DNA of 64,000 nt. It comes from Candidatus Bathyarchaeota archaeon. GTDB lineage: Archaea; Thermoproteota; Bathyarchaeia; 40CM-2-53-6. A program made the position numbers and the translations under genes. The stretch spans positions 1-64,000 of the forward strand of contig VBBQ01000030.1 in the NCBI GenBank assembly GCA_005888755.1, read 5' to 3'. Under the pieces are notes generated by a model. That model was not told where the DNA came from and ran no database searches. It saw only the letters and a list, made by a program, of their open reading frames with translations. This document shows, one piece after another, positions 9,697 to 19,888 of the stretch; position 1 is the first letter of the stretch; every line of letters begins with the position of its first letter.

Positions 9697-11691
9697 CTAT
9701 AGTGTTTCTGTTATTTCTATGGGCGAGACAGCAGGTTTCGTCTCGCTTACGAGGTTTTCTATTATGACTGGTTCGATCGGGTCGGAAAGGTTGAACCGGA
9801 ATATTTTCGAGTAGAAGTACAACTCAGCCTCGTAGGATCTTTTGATGTTTTCTGCTCGCCGAAAACCGTGCTGCTCCCAGTCGTAGGCGATGTAGGCTAC
9901 GGGGAGGCCCTTCGCCTTAACCGCTTCAAAGATCTTCTCGGACTGGTCTGGAGGCACGACCTTGTCTTCAAGTCCTTGGAACAAGATTAGAGCTGAGGAT
10001 ATGCCGTCAACATGGTCTATCGGTGATCTCGCGCGATAGATGTCGCGGCGTTCGGGATAGGGTCCAACTAGCTTGTCGAGGTATCGGGATTCGAACTTGT
10101 GGGTGTCCTTCGCTAGGAGTTCTAGGTCGCTGACGCCGAAGTAGCTTGCACCAACCTTGAATGTGTTCGTGAAGGCTAGGGCGCAGAGGGTTGTGTAGCC
10201 TCCAGCGCTTCCTCCGCGGATACCAAGTCTCTCTGCATCAGCTTGTCCACGACTGGCCAGGTATCGGGTGGCGTTAACGCAGTCTTGAACGTCAACGATT
10301 CCCCACTGATCGTTGAGTCTCTTCCGATACTCTCTACCGTATCCGGTGCTGCCGCCATAGTTGACGTCTACAACCCCGATTCCCCGGCTTGTCCAGTATT
10401 GTATCTCGTATCGTAGGGTGGATGGGCTGGCGCTAGTGGGCCCGCCGTGGCTTACGACTAGGAGAGGAGGCTTCTCGCCCTGGGGTGCTTCGTATTCAGG
10501 ATTCTTTGGAGGATAGAAGAACGCGAAGGCTGTTCGTCCATTCTCCGTGGGAAACTCGATCGCGTTTGGAATCGAGATGTACTCTTTGCCGACGGTGATC
10601 TCTCGGGATCGGTGTAGTATCTCCGTCTCTCTGGATGAGAGGTCTATCCGTACTATGGACGAGGGTTCCGTGGCTGATCCTCCGATCAGAAAGACATGTC
10701 CGTTTTTCGTGGCTAGGTTGCCCCGGTCGATCTGACTGATCGACGTCTCTATCGGTTCGAGTTTCTTCTTCCTAAGGTTCAGGCTGGCTAAATTCCATAG
10801 TCCATTCTTCGTGTAAGCACAGACGATTCGATCTTGGGACTCGAAGACGAAGGTGTGTGATCCGAACCCCCACTGGGGGAGGCCGAATTCAGCCTCCATC
10901 GGGTACAGCGGTTCGACCTCACTGTTGTGCCAGCGGTGGAGGTTCCACCATCCCGTCCTGTCGGAGCTGAAGTATAGCTCGCCGTCGGGTGACCATTCTG
11001 GCTGATAGATGGACTCGTCCAATCCTCCCGCAATCTTTTCCGCTTGTCCTAGTGAGCCGTCTGGTTTGACATCAGCAATCCAGAGCTCTGTTCCGTCCCA
11101 GGGCATGTTGGGATGATTCCAGGTGAGCCATGCTAGCTTGGTCCCGTCGGGGCTGAGCCGTGGGGTTGAGTAGAAGTCGTTTCCGGAGAAGAGGATCTTG
11201 CCCTCGCTCTCATTCTCTGGATCAAGGCTGACGATGGTGTTGACGGCTTGTGGGGTCTTGAGAGTATGGTCTTCGCGTATCGAGATTATGCGGTTTCTCT
11301 TTTGGTCGAATACGCTATCCGCGTATCTCATGTCTACTAGGGGTGTTAGAGGCCGAGGGTCACTCGCCGGGTCTTGGCGGTAGAAACGCTGGTCGGTATA
11401 GTTGGAAAAGTAGACTGTTCCGTTCTGGACGAGGTAGCATCCGCCCCCGTACTCGTGAACTCTCGTTCGTGCACTGAAGCCAGTAGGGGTAATATCCGTC
11501 AGCGTGCCATCTGGTTTTCTCTGGACAATTACGTTCCGGCCCTTGTTCGCGGGACGAAGTTCATTCCAGTAAAGATCCTTGCCATCAATTCTAAGCTCGT
11601 CAAGACCGACATAGGTCGAGGCGAGGAGATCCGCAGTAATGGGCGATTTCCAGGAGCCGTAGGGGGCGACATTTCGAGGCATCGGAAACAC
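9697..11691 (-). CDS. S9-family serine peptidase (prolyl oligopeptidase/acylaminoacyl-peptidase type)
   Basis: N-terminal propeller motifs; RGGSAGGYTTL nucleophile, VVSHGGPT, GLEDKVVPPDQS, C-terminal His region. Confidence 0.93.
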   Translation of the reverse strand: MFPMPRNVAPYGSWKSPITADLLASTYVGLDELRIDGKDLYWNELRPANKGRNVIVQRKPDGTLTDITPTGFSARTRVHEYGGGCYLVQNGTVYFSNYTDQRFYRQDPASDPRPLTPLVDMRYADSVFDQKRNRIISIREDHTLKTPQAVNTIVSLDPENESEGKILFSGNDFYSTPRLSPDGTKLAWLTWNHPNMPWDGTELWIADVKPDGSLGQAEKIAGGLDESIYQPEWSPDGELYFSSDRTGWWNLHRWHNSEVEPLYPMEAEFGLPQWGFGSHTFVFESQDRIVCAYTKNGLWNLASLNLRKKKLEPIETSISQIDRGNLATKNGHVFLIGGSATEPSSIVRIDLSSRETEILHRSREITVGKEYISIPNAIEFPTENGRTAFAFFYPPKNPEYEAPQGEKPPLLVVSHGGPTSASPSTLRYEIQYWTSRGIGVVDVNYGGSTGYGREYRKRLNDQWGIVDVQDCVNATRYLASRGQADAERLGIRGGSAGGYTTLCALAFTNTFKVGASYFGVSDLELLAKDTHKFESRYLDKLVGPYPERRDIYRARSPIDHVDGISSALILFQGLEDKVVPPDQSEKIFEAVKAKGLPVAYIAYDWEQHGFRRAENIKRSYEAELYFYSKIFRFNLSDPIEPVIIENLVSETKPAVSPIEITETL

Positions 11692-11806
11692 TGCCTAGTC
11701 CTAGCAGGTCTGGAATAATAGAGTGTCTAATATCCCAACAAACGATGGAAGTTGGATTTAGGAAAAAACGAGGGGTTTTTTGGGTATCAGTAGCGCGGTT
11801 GCGGAG

Positions 11807-12898
11807 CTAGTCTGGCTGGTTTGAGGACGCACCGGAGATTACAAGGACTGAATTCTGATTCAGATCGTTAGCACAGCTGCTGGATTTGCAAATGTAGTAT
11901 TCAGCCACATAGATTAGCTCGGTTCGAGGATTCACTCCTACATCAATGGCCCAGGCGGGAGCTTTGATCGTGGCGGTGACAGTGTTGGTCCTGCCATCAA
12001 TTACGGAAACACTGCTGCTGTTGCTTGTACCAACGCTGTTCGCTACGTAGACCATGTTGGATCTCAGGTCAACGCCTACTCCGTATGGTTGAGGCCCGAC
12101 TGGAATATTGGCTATCACGGTATTGCTTGAGCCGCTTATGACTGAGACTGAGTTAGATCCGCCATTTGAGACGTAGACCATGTTTGTCCAAGGGTTGACG
12201 TCAATTCCCAAGTGGTAACTAGCGCCAGTTACAGGAATGTTGGCGATGACCGTGTTGGACTTGCCGTCTACTGCCACAACGTTGCTGCCGGAGCCGTCAC
12301 CAACATAGATTCTGTCAGTTCTGATGTTCACGGCGACGGGCCGGGCGGATCCTATGTACGCTGATAGAGGTATCGTGGTAGTGACCGTGTCTGTCTGTCC
12401 GTTGATTACTGCTAGGGCGGCGGGGTCTGAACAGCCCACGTATACGGTGTTCGTCCACCAGTTGACGGCCACGTTATTCGGGCTGCCGGAGCCGCAGACG
12501 GGTATGCTTGTTGAAAGAGTGTGGGAGCTGCCGTCGATTACCTGGACGGTGCTGCCTAGCGAGTTTGTCACGTATACTCGGTTGGTTACTGGGTTGACGG
12601 CGACTTTGAAGGCGGATGTTCCGGTTCCTGTTGAAATTGTGGCAGTGATGGTGTTGGTGGTGCCGTTTATCACATCGAGGTTGCCTTCAAAGTTTCGCGT
12701 GGTCGCCACGTAGATCTCGTTGGTTAGAACATTGACCCCGACTCCCAACGGTTTGAAGTCCGCTGGGATTGTGGTGACGACCGTTTGAGCATGGACCATG
12801 GGGGCAACTGGCATCAAGACAACGATGGCGAGGATGAGGAGTGGAAGAATCATCGTTCTAACAAGCTTTCTTTGCCTGTTCGCTATAGTTGACAACAT
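11807..12898 (-). CDS. Secreted YVTN-type beta-propeller protein
   Basis: Signal peptide and repeats (NRVYVTNSLGSTVQVIDG, NMVYVSNGGSNSVSVISG, NMVYVANSVGTS...). Confidence 0.9.
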   Translation of the reverse strand: MLSTIANRQRKLVRTMILPLLILAIVVLMPVAPMVHAQTVVTTIPADFKPLGVGVNVLTNEIYVATTRNFEGNLDVINGTTNTITATISTGTGTSAFKVAVNPVTNRVYVTNSLGSTVQVIDGSSHTLSTSIPVCGSGSPNNVAVNWWTNTVYVGCSDPAALAVINGQTDTVTTTIPLSAYIGSARPVAVNIRTDRIYVGDGSGSNVVAVDGKSNTVIANIPVTGASYHLGIDVNPWTNMVYVSNGGSNSVSVISGSSNTVIANIPVGPQPYGVGVDLRSNMVYVANSVGTSNSSSVSVIDGRTNTVTATIKAPAWAIDVGVNPRTELIYVAEYYICKSSSCANDLNQNSVLVISGASSNQPD

Positions 12899-13074
12899 TG
12901 TTTTCGGTTTGCGCTTTACCCCTGATAATATTAACCCTGCGGAAAATGGCTATCAGGATATTGCTCACGATTTATTTCTCGCTATGAAGGTCGACGTTGA
13001 ATCCCCGGTCATCTATTGAGTCATTTCTCAATAAGATAGAAACCGTTCTAAAGAGCACTAGTCAGAATTAGAGA

Positions 13075-13092
13075 CGATACGAAGCCGTATCG
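13075..13092. repeat. Perfect 7-bp inverted repeat CGATACG-AAGC-CGTATCG
   Basis: Direct sequence reading; intergenic, upstream of the VOC gene. Confidence 0.7.
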
Positions 13093-13179
13093 CCTTGCTG
13101 GGCATCATCGTGACACGAGTGATCTAGCAGTTTCTGTCCAGTCACCCTTTTATCAAGCCACGACAAATCATCGTCGACA

Positions 13180-13632
13180 ATGCAATCTGTTACTAGCAAG
13201 GTGAAACCTATTCCTGAAGGTTATCATTCCCTCACTCCTATAGTGAGTGTCGAAGGAGCGTCGAACTTGATAGATTTCCTCAGGCAGGTGTTTGACGCGG
13301 AGGAAGAAGAGAGGTTCACCGGGTCCGATGGTCGAATACGTCACGCCGAAGTGAGGATCGGCGACTCAATCATTATGATAAACGACGCAACCCCAGAATT
13401 CCCAGCGGTTCCTGCAATGATCAATGTGTACACGGAGGATGTTGATGCGGCCTACAAACGGGCGCTCGGGGAAGGTGCAACTTCGCTGAGGGAGCCGTCT
13501 GACCAGTTCTACGGAGACCGGACAGGAGGCGTCAAGGACCAGTACGGAAACCAGTGGTGGATCGCCACACATGTCGAAGACGTTTCTCAGGAAGAACTGG
13601 AAAAGCGAATGAAGGCCCGCGAATCCCAATAG
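13180..13632 (+). CDS. VOC/glyoxalase family protein (PhnB-like)
   Basis: YHSLTPIVSVEGASNLIDFLRQVFDAEEEERF; FYGDRTGGVKDQYGNQWWIATHVEDVSQEEL. Confidence 0.9.
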   Translation: MQSVTSKVKPIPEGYHSLTPIVSVEGASNLIDFLRQVFDAEEEERFTGSDGRIRHAEVRIGDSIIMINDATPEFPAVPAMINVYTEDVDAAYKRALGEGATSLREPSDQFYGDRTGGVKDQYGNQWWIATHVEDVSQEELEKRMKARESQ

Positions 13633-13732
13633 ACAGTCCTATTACAACTGTTTTTGAAACGAGTTTCATCTGGGCTGGGCAGGACCCCCCCGGCCGGAGC
13701 GCCGAAGAGGTCTGGTCGGTTTTAAGAAGAGT

Positions 13733-15010
13733 CTAGTGGGTTAGGGATAGGACCTCTTCACGCAGTTCCCGCGGGACGCCCTTGTTGAAGTTCTTGGTGG
13801 CGAGTTCATTTATTGTGTCCAAATGGGTTTTCGCTTGGGCCTTCAGCACTGAAGCTTCGTCGGCTATGCTCTTGATTCTTGATTCCAGCGATTGCTTCGA
13901 GGTTCGGGCTCTAGTGTATTCTGCTCGTAGTTCGGATCGTTGGGATCTGAGTTGCCTCACATTGGGGGAGCGTAGAATCTGACTTCTCGCCGCAAAGGCT
14001 TCTTTGGCCTCTTTCTGAATTGGTCTGAGTGACCCGTTTATGATCCGTTTTGCTCGCTCGAGTGTTTTTCTCGCCTTTTTTTCTCCGAGCGGTAGCCTGT
14101 TTGTTTCAATGGACTCGCATACTCCCTCGAGCGAGTCGGTGAGTTCCGGATAGCCGTCGGATTCCTTGGCCAATGTCGTAAGTGGGGCTTTCACATATCG
14201 CGTCAATACTTCTATCGCCTGTAGATGGACATGCACCTCTCCTCTCTGATGCAGCGACAGAACCTTTGTGAATAGTCCGCCCAGTCTGGACATTTCTTCG
14301 TTCAGGAGCCTCTTTCTCAACGCTTTGAGTTCCGCTTCTTTGGCGTTGAGAGCTCGAATCGCAGAATTAGATTCAATCCGTTCGATCGCCTCTAGAAGCG
14401 AGCCCTCGTTGTGGATAAGCTGGTGAATCTCTTTTTCCAGCTGGAGGCGGGAATTCTCAAGATTCTGTAGCGTCGTGAGATGCTCAACAATGGTCCTGGA
14501 GTGTTCTTGTATTTGGTCACGGGTCGACGTGATGTCTCGGGTTCTTGTCCGGAACTGGGACGTCTGGTGATTGATGCGTTGCAGCCCTTCTATCTCAGCT
14601 CTGAGCCAACCTCTCTCCGAAGCGTAATGTGAAGCCATCGCTTTTACCGATTCGTTGTAGCTTGAACCAGCCGCTCGTAACAGCCTTGTAATGCTCGTCT
14701 CCAGTTTCGATATCGATTCGTTGGGACTTGATTTCAGAAAGTCACCAGATGCGGTGACGATCTCTCCGGAGACGCGGTTTAGTGCCATGGCTGCTCGGAG
14801 CCGGCGGGAATCGCCTAAGCCAGACATGTCATATTTGGTGTTTCGAATGAATTCTCGGCAGCGACTTTCCAGAGATGAAGCTAGGGAAAGCGCGGCCTCG
14901 GCTAATTGTCTTGTTTTAGCTTGAACAGGCTTCAGCTGAGGGTCGATCACCGAGCTCGTCCAGTGTTGGAGAGCCTTCTCGACATCTGCAGCCGTCTTGC
15001 CCTCTTTCAT
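13733..15010 (-). CDS. Long coiled-coil protein of unknown function
   Basis: 425 aa rich in heptad-like Leu/Glu/Lys/Arg patterns. Confidence 0.7.
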   Translation of the reverse strand: MKEGKTAADVEKALQHWTSSVIDPQLKPVQAKTRQLAEAALSLASSLESRCREFIRNTKYDMSGLGDSRRLRAAMALNRVSGEIVTASGDFLKSSPNESISKLETSITRLLRAAGSSYNESVKAMASHYASERGWLRAEIEGLQRINHQTSQFRTRTRDITSTRDQIQEHSRTIVEHLTTLQNLENSRLQLEKEIHQLIHNEGSLLEAIERIESNSAIRALNAKEAELKALRKRLLNEEMSRLGGLFTKVLSLHQRGEVHVHLQAIEVLTRYVKAPLTTLAKESDGYPELTDSLEGVCESIETNRLPLGEKKARKTLERAKRIINGSLRPIQKEAKEAFAARSQILRSPNVRQLRSQRSELRAEYTRARTSKQSLESRIKSIADEASVLKAQAKTHLDTINELATKNFNKGVPRELREEVLSLTH

Positions 15011-15205
15011 GGTTCATTGAAGTACGCTCTGACTGTGGTTGAGGAGGCGGAGCCGATCTGGAAGTTGCTCACCGAGACGACTATTCCTGAGCCCGGCCAG
15101 GCTTGCGAGGAATGCGAGTAGTTTGAGTTCTTCGTCCCGGTCAAGCAGATTCATTCCTACCCTGGCGTTCTCCAGATAAAATCTGGGAACTTCGGTCTTT
15201 GTAGC

Positions 15206-15625
15206 TTACGCGGGCATGTTCCCTGAGGGCGCTGTCTTAGTTTGCATGGCTATGGTAGTGGAGGCCTTGTCGGCGCTGTCTGCGAAACTGATCAGATAGG
15301 TCACTATGACGGCCAGTAGGAAGGCGTTGGTAAGGTGGACAACAACTGCGACGCCTGATTCGAAAGAGAACAATCCCAGTATTCCTTGAATGACAAAGTC
15401 GACGATAGAAGCGAGGGCTACTTTGAACAGGGTGGAATTGACACCGAAATCTCTACGCGCCAGGATCGTCGCGACTATCACCACGATGAAGGTTAGTGTG
15501 CCCCAGACGAGGTGATACCTGACATCCCAGCCTAAAACGAAAGAACCGCCTCCAAGAATAACCTGAACGAATATCATCATTCCTACAAGATTCGCGGTTA
15601 TCCGGGTCTGCCGTGTATGTTGCAA
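15206..15625 (-). CDS. Hypothetical 4-TM membrane protein
   Basis: 139-aa hydrophobic ORF. Confidence 0.6.
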   Translation of the reverse strand: MQHTRQTRITANLVGMMIFVQVILGGGSFVLGWDVRYHLVWGTLTFIVVIVATILARRDFGVNSTLFKVALASIVDFVIQGILGLFSFESGVAVVVHLTNAFLLAVIVTYLISFADSADKASTTIAMQTKTAPSGNMPA

Positions 15626-15668
15626 GACTGTAGAGAGCGTGCTTTCTCAGGATTTCAGATTTTCCTAT

Positions 15669-16168
15669 TTACGAACTCAGCGCCGAATTGCTGTTTGGTT
15701 GTAGGCCACCCATTTCTTTGGAAAAGTTTGCACCAGTTCCTTGGAGAAGTTGACTAACGTCTCTTTCGAGTGTTTCGAGGCTCGTACGAAAGTTGAAAGT
15801 GTACAGGTGCTTGGTCGTGTGAATGTACAGTCTACTTTTCCTGAATATTCTTCCGGTCCCTGCTGCGCCAAAGCGGGTGATGTCGGAGTATGGTATGATG
15901 TAGCTCTTGTATTTGTCAAGTATTAGTGCAGTAGGCTTGTGTTCGTAGCGTGCCCAGCCTCTTTTCATTATGTGATAGTCCGGGGTCCTGATTGCCCCGG
16001 CAATCTGGCTATACTTGCCGAGGAAAGCTACTATGATCAGATTTGTCGCGAAGACCAGTCCGCACTGGAGTGGTCCTTTCTCCGATAATGCTACTGCGGG
16101 GAGGACTCCTATGACTTCTTCTTTGAGGATCCTCTTGCCTTCGCTCTCTGGAAAAGCGTCGCTCATGA
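15669..16168 (-). CDS. Hypothetical protein starting MSDAFPESEGK; ATGA overlap with the upstream HxlR-like frame
   Basis: Listed ORF runs to 16250, but the ATG at ~16168 overlaps the TGA of the HxlR frame (...TCATGAGC). Confidence 0.55.
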
Positions 16169-16602
16169 ATCTGTTCTTGCAGTCAGTGAGGGCTTTGTTC
16201 TTGCATATGGCAGAGGATGGACGATGCTTGGGGTCCACTTCTCTCCCCATCTCCGGTAGCCGGACAGGACATCGCCTAGGTCTCGTCCTTTCTCTGTGAG
16301 GCTGTAGACGACTGAGAAGGGTTCTGTGCCGGTTACTCTTCTCTCAACGATTCCCATATTCTGCAAATACTTTAGAGTTCTAGAAAGGGTTCGCGCGTTA
16401 AGATCGTCAGGCTTTCCCTTCCTCAATAGATCGTTGAATCGGAGGGGTTGTCGAGGAGGTAGTATGAGATGAGGATTCTCCACTCTGAGCCTAGCTTCCT
16501 TACCGCTTTGATGACCGCGCAGATGTCTCTCCTGCACAGCTCGCTTTTTCCCGATATGATGCTTGAGATATCAGGTTGGCAGCTAGGCGCAAGCTTACTC
16601 AA
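16163..16602 (-). pseudogene. HxlR-family winged-helix regulator, frameshifted near a C4 run (~16444-16447)
   Basis: One frame: CRRDICAVIKAVRKLGSEWRILISYYLLDNP. Shifted frame: PLRFNDLLRKGKPDDLNARTLSRTLKYLQNMGIVERRV...PFSVVYSLTEKGRDL. Possible TTG start at 16602. Confidence 0.7.
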
Positions 16603-16718
16603 TGTTATCTAGTGCAACAAGGTTAGCCCGGGATATAAGCAGCAAGGGGACACAAACGTTAGTTGAGGGCTAACCTCCAAGAGAGAACATGTCTGTTCTA
16701 ACTAATGGGAAATAGAGG

Positions 16719-17119
16719 TCACTTCGGGGTGGGGTCATCGTTCCAGATGTCGACGATGCACTTCCATGCATCGTTCTCCATTCGCCAGATCGTCACGGCT
16801 TTGCCTCGCAATGTGATGCGATTGCCATTCTCGTCGTTGAACGAGACTTGGTTTGTCCCAACACCGTAGGCTAGGTCACAATCTCGGGCGATCGTAAACT
16901 GGGTCGTTTTCCATTTGATGCTGAACCCAGGGGTCTTCAAGCTGGCTGTCACGTAGTTCCGAATTGCATTCTTGCCGATAATGGGCGCCTGTCCTGGCGG
17001 AATAACGATCGCATCGTCGGCCCAAAACGAAACAATCTGTTCCACATCGCGTGAAGTTGAGGCCGCTGCGGACCATGCCGCATCGACCCGCTCAAGATCG
17101 GCCCGCGCCTTATCCATAC
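16719..17119 (-). CDS. NTF2-like/DUF4440 protein
   Basis: MDKARADLERVDAAWSAAASTSRDVEQIVSFWADDAIVIPPGQAPIIGKNAIRNYV...; listed ORF extends N-terminally to 17270. Confidence 0.85.
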
Positions 17120-17318
17120 TTCGTCTGTCCTTCAATCGTATCCTTCCCATTCTTGGCCAGAGAGGGCTCTGATAAGTATAGAGCACAGGAAGACTGACAC
17201 CATAGCTGAGAAGCGCAAGAGCCGATTGTCTCTGAACAATGGATCCGCGGACGACGAGAGCTGAAGACAAGCATCAACAAAGAACAATAAGCTGTGCGAG
17301 GGAAAGACAGGAAACAAC

Positions 17319-18125
17319 ATGATCGATACAACTAAGCTTGAAGGGCTCCAGGCCGTTCAAGGTTTTCCGTTCCCGATTCACACGAGTCCGGGCCTTGAAA
17401 CTCGTGGCCGTTCGATCGCGGAGCGATGCACACGGGCATATCGTTTCCTTAGCAAGATCCTCGAGTTCGAGCCCAAAGCGAGCCTCCTCGTACTCTCCCC
17501 ACAGGACTGGTCTGGGCGTTCCTCCCACCCTGTGTACGGGATGCCGAACTACGAAGCGGGCAATCTGATTGTGGCGGGAGAGGAAAGCAGTTTCTGGGGA
17601 AGCTTCGTCGAGATGATTAAGGAAGCATCCCCAAGTCTTCTGAAAGAAGCCCAGACTACTTACGGCTCGAACGGAAGAATTGACCTAGCACCGTTCTTTG
17701 ATCTGCTCGCGGTCCACGAACTAGCACACATCTTCCACGACCAGGTTCCCTTTCATTTTCCGCGAGCCTGGCTGACTGAGTTCTTCGCGAATCTCTGCCT
17801 ACATGCCTACGTCGCTTCGGTGGAACCCGAACAGCTTCCAACCCTAGAAACCTTCCCACGTCTAATAGTCGCCTTAGGGCCTCACAAGTTTCGCTATCGA
17901 ACTCTCGAAGACTTTGAAGCACTCTATACCAAGGTAGGACCCCAAAATTATGGTTGGTACCAGTGCCGTCTTCATCTTGCAGCCAAGAAAGTGTACGATG
18001 CTGAGGCTATTCCAGCCGTTCAGAAGCTCTGGAAGACCTTCGTAATAACCGATCCGCAGCTGGTGGAATCGTTGAAGAAGATCCATCCAGAGATGGCGAA
18101 AGTCCTTACAAGTTGGTCCCGCTAG
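17319..18125 (+). CDS. Putative gluzincin-like metallopeptidase
   Basis: HELAHIFHD zinc motif followed by WLTEFFANL downstream glutamate region. Confidence 0.65.
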   Translation: MIDTTKLEGLQAVQGFPFPIHTSPGLETRGRSIAERCTRAYRFLSKILEFEPKASLLVLSPQDWSGRSSHPVYGMPNYEAGNLIVAGEESSFWGSFVEMIKEASPSLLKEAQTTYGSNGRIDLAPFFDLLAVHELAHIFHDQVPFHFPRAWLTEFFANLCLHAYVASVEPEQLPTLETFPRLIVALGPHKFRYRTLEDFEALYTKVGPQNYGWYQCRLHLAAKKVYDAEAIPAVQKLWKTFVITDPQLVESLKKIHPEMAKVLTSWSR

Positions 18126-18330
18126 AAAGAAACGAATTCGATGGCTCAAATGATTAGGTTATCATCGAGAACGATATGGCTACTCTGCCCGCCGTTGCGT
18201 CGCAGATTGGGCACTCTCTTGCATCGGCTTTCATCGCGCCCCACAACGCACGCGTTTTACCGGTGAACCACGCAGAGGTGCGAAGCTATGTTTCGTAGTC
18301 CAATGAACTCTGATATAGTCTCTAGGACAA

Positions 18331-18771
18331 TTGGAGTGGGTGGATGATTATTTGACGCCTGAGGAGGTCGCGAGAAAATCCATTGATGCTTTCAACCGCC
18401 ATGACCGGGCGGCTTATGCGGCGCTAATTGCACCAGATGCAGTGGCTTATGACCCAGTATACCCAGAGCCATTGCGGGGCAAGAACGCGATAATGAGGGA
18501 CTTGGATGCATCTTTTGCCGCGATTCCCGATGTCCATTATGAAGTCCTGAAGCTTCTAACCAAGGATAGGGATGGTGTGATCGAGTTCAGGATCTCTGGG
18601 ACACATACCGGCTCAATTGAAGGGCCTTCGGGATCTATTCCCGCCACCAACAACAAGGTCAGCTGGACTGGAGCCGAATTCGTCCGAATCGATTCCAAGG
18701 GCCTGATTGTCGAGGAAAGGAGATACTTTGACTCACAATCTTTGCTAAGACAATTTGGGTTGGCAAAATAG
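18331..18771 (+). CDS. SnoaL-like/ester cyclase family protein
   Basis: EEVARKSIDAFNRHDRAAYAALIAPDAVAYDPVYPEPLRGKNAIMRDLDASFAAIPDVHYEV. Confidence 0.85.
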   Translation: MEWVDDYLTPEEVARKSIDAFNRHDRAAYAALIAPDAVAYDPVYPEPLRGKNAIMRDLDASFAAIPDVHYEVLKLLTKDRDGVIEFRISGTHTGSIEGPSGSIPATNNKVSWTGAEFVRIDSKGLIVEERRYFDSQSLLRQFGLAK

Positions 18772-18933
18772 CCTAGCTTTCGACCAACCTGTCATACCAT
18801 GATCGTCCCCGGACGATGCATTAGTGTCCACAGACGTTAGTTGCAAGCTAGTTTTCAGCATTGTTCTTACGTCGGGATTACAATCGTAGTATTCCCTTTA
18901 TGCTGTTGTCTGGACTGAGGAAGCGAAACCCGC

Positions 18934-19311
18934 TTGCAAAATGGATCTATGCAGATTCTCTGGGGAATCGGAATTGTGCTGCTGTTCTTGGGCGTGCTTC
19001 TTGATCTAGGAACCGGGAATAGTGTGTACGGAATTCTGGGACTAGGCGGGGTCGTGCTCACTATATGGTGGGTCGCCCTTAGGGGGATCGCTCTTAGAGC
19101 TCAGAGATTTTTGGCGGCGCGGACAAAGATAATGCTCAGCCTAGTCGTGATTACTCTCGGCTCTGTCGTCCTCTCCCTGGGAATCGTCTTGAGTGTTCTC
19201 GCGGGGAACCCGTCAACAATTTCACCGTTTCAGTTGGGTGGAATATCTATCTTCATGCTTGGGCTCGCCATTTACATTCTTTCCTTGGCCCTAGCAAAAC
19301 CAGGTGCCTGA
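18934..19311 (+). CDS. Hypothetical membrane protein
   Basis: 125-aa ORF with four hydrophobic segments. Confidence 0.6.
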   Translation: MQNGSMQILWGIGIVLLFLGVLLDLGTGNSVYGILGLGGVVLTIWWVALRGIALRAQRFLAARTKIMLSLVVITLGSVVLSLGIVLSVLAGNPSTISPFQLGGISIFMLGLAIYILSLALAKPGA

Positions 19312-19465
19312 ATCACAGTCTAGTATTTTGTCCTGATACAACTATCGAACATATTCATTATCTCCCGAAATTCCCGAAGATAACCTTCGGGTCCACAGTG
19401 GACCCAGGTTTCCGCTCAGAATTATTAGCGCCCACCTTAGACTGTAGTACACGCGTAGAATATTC

Positions 19466-19888
19466 TTGGAAGCAGCGACCAAGAACAAAAGCGGCGCAAA
19501 ATGGCCTGTGATGCCAGGAACGTATCGGGTGGGCGATCCCACGGGTCCGGTGGCTGTTTGTGCGCTTACCTCAGAACGTTTGATTGGCACGCTTGTTGCG
19601 ATTCCCGGAGTAGCCATTGCGGGCATGGTCTACACGGCGAATCTCGGAATTACCCGGATTATTGTCAACATCGCGTCGAATCCTGCGATTCGTTTTCTGC
19701 TGATCTGCGGCAAAGACTCTGCACTATTCAAGCCCGGACAATCTCTTGTTGCTCTAGCTGAGAAGGGCGTTGATGACAGCCGTCGGATCATCGATGCAGC
19801 TGGTTATGATCCGGTCTTACCATCGATAGACGCGGAGCAACCTCGATGCTACTCGGTCTCTTGCGTGACGGACTTGTCACACAATTGA
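19466..19888 (+). CDS. MtrA-like (tetrahydromethanopterin S-methyltransferase subunit A-like) domain; 5' part of a split gene
   Basis: WPVMPGTYRVGDPTGPVAVCALTSE...AGMVYTANLGITRIIVNIASNPAIRFLLICG...GQSLVALAEKGVD. Confidence 0.75.
   Translation: MEAATKNKSGAKWPVMPGTYRVGDPTGPVAVCALTSERLIGTLVAIPGVAIAGMVYTANLGITRIIVNIASNPAIRFLLICGKDSALFKPGQSLVALAEKGVDDSRRIIDAAGYDPVLPSIDAEQPRCYSVSCVTDLSHN

Noticed and set aside
13630-13735. G-run (CCCCCCC at ~13685) as a third copy of the dispersed element
   Set aside because: Only the G-run and a few flanking bases match; the region is too short and the other conserved blocks are absent.
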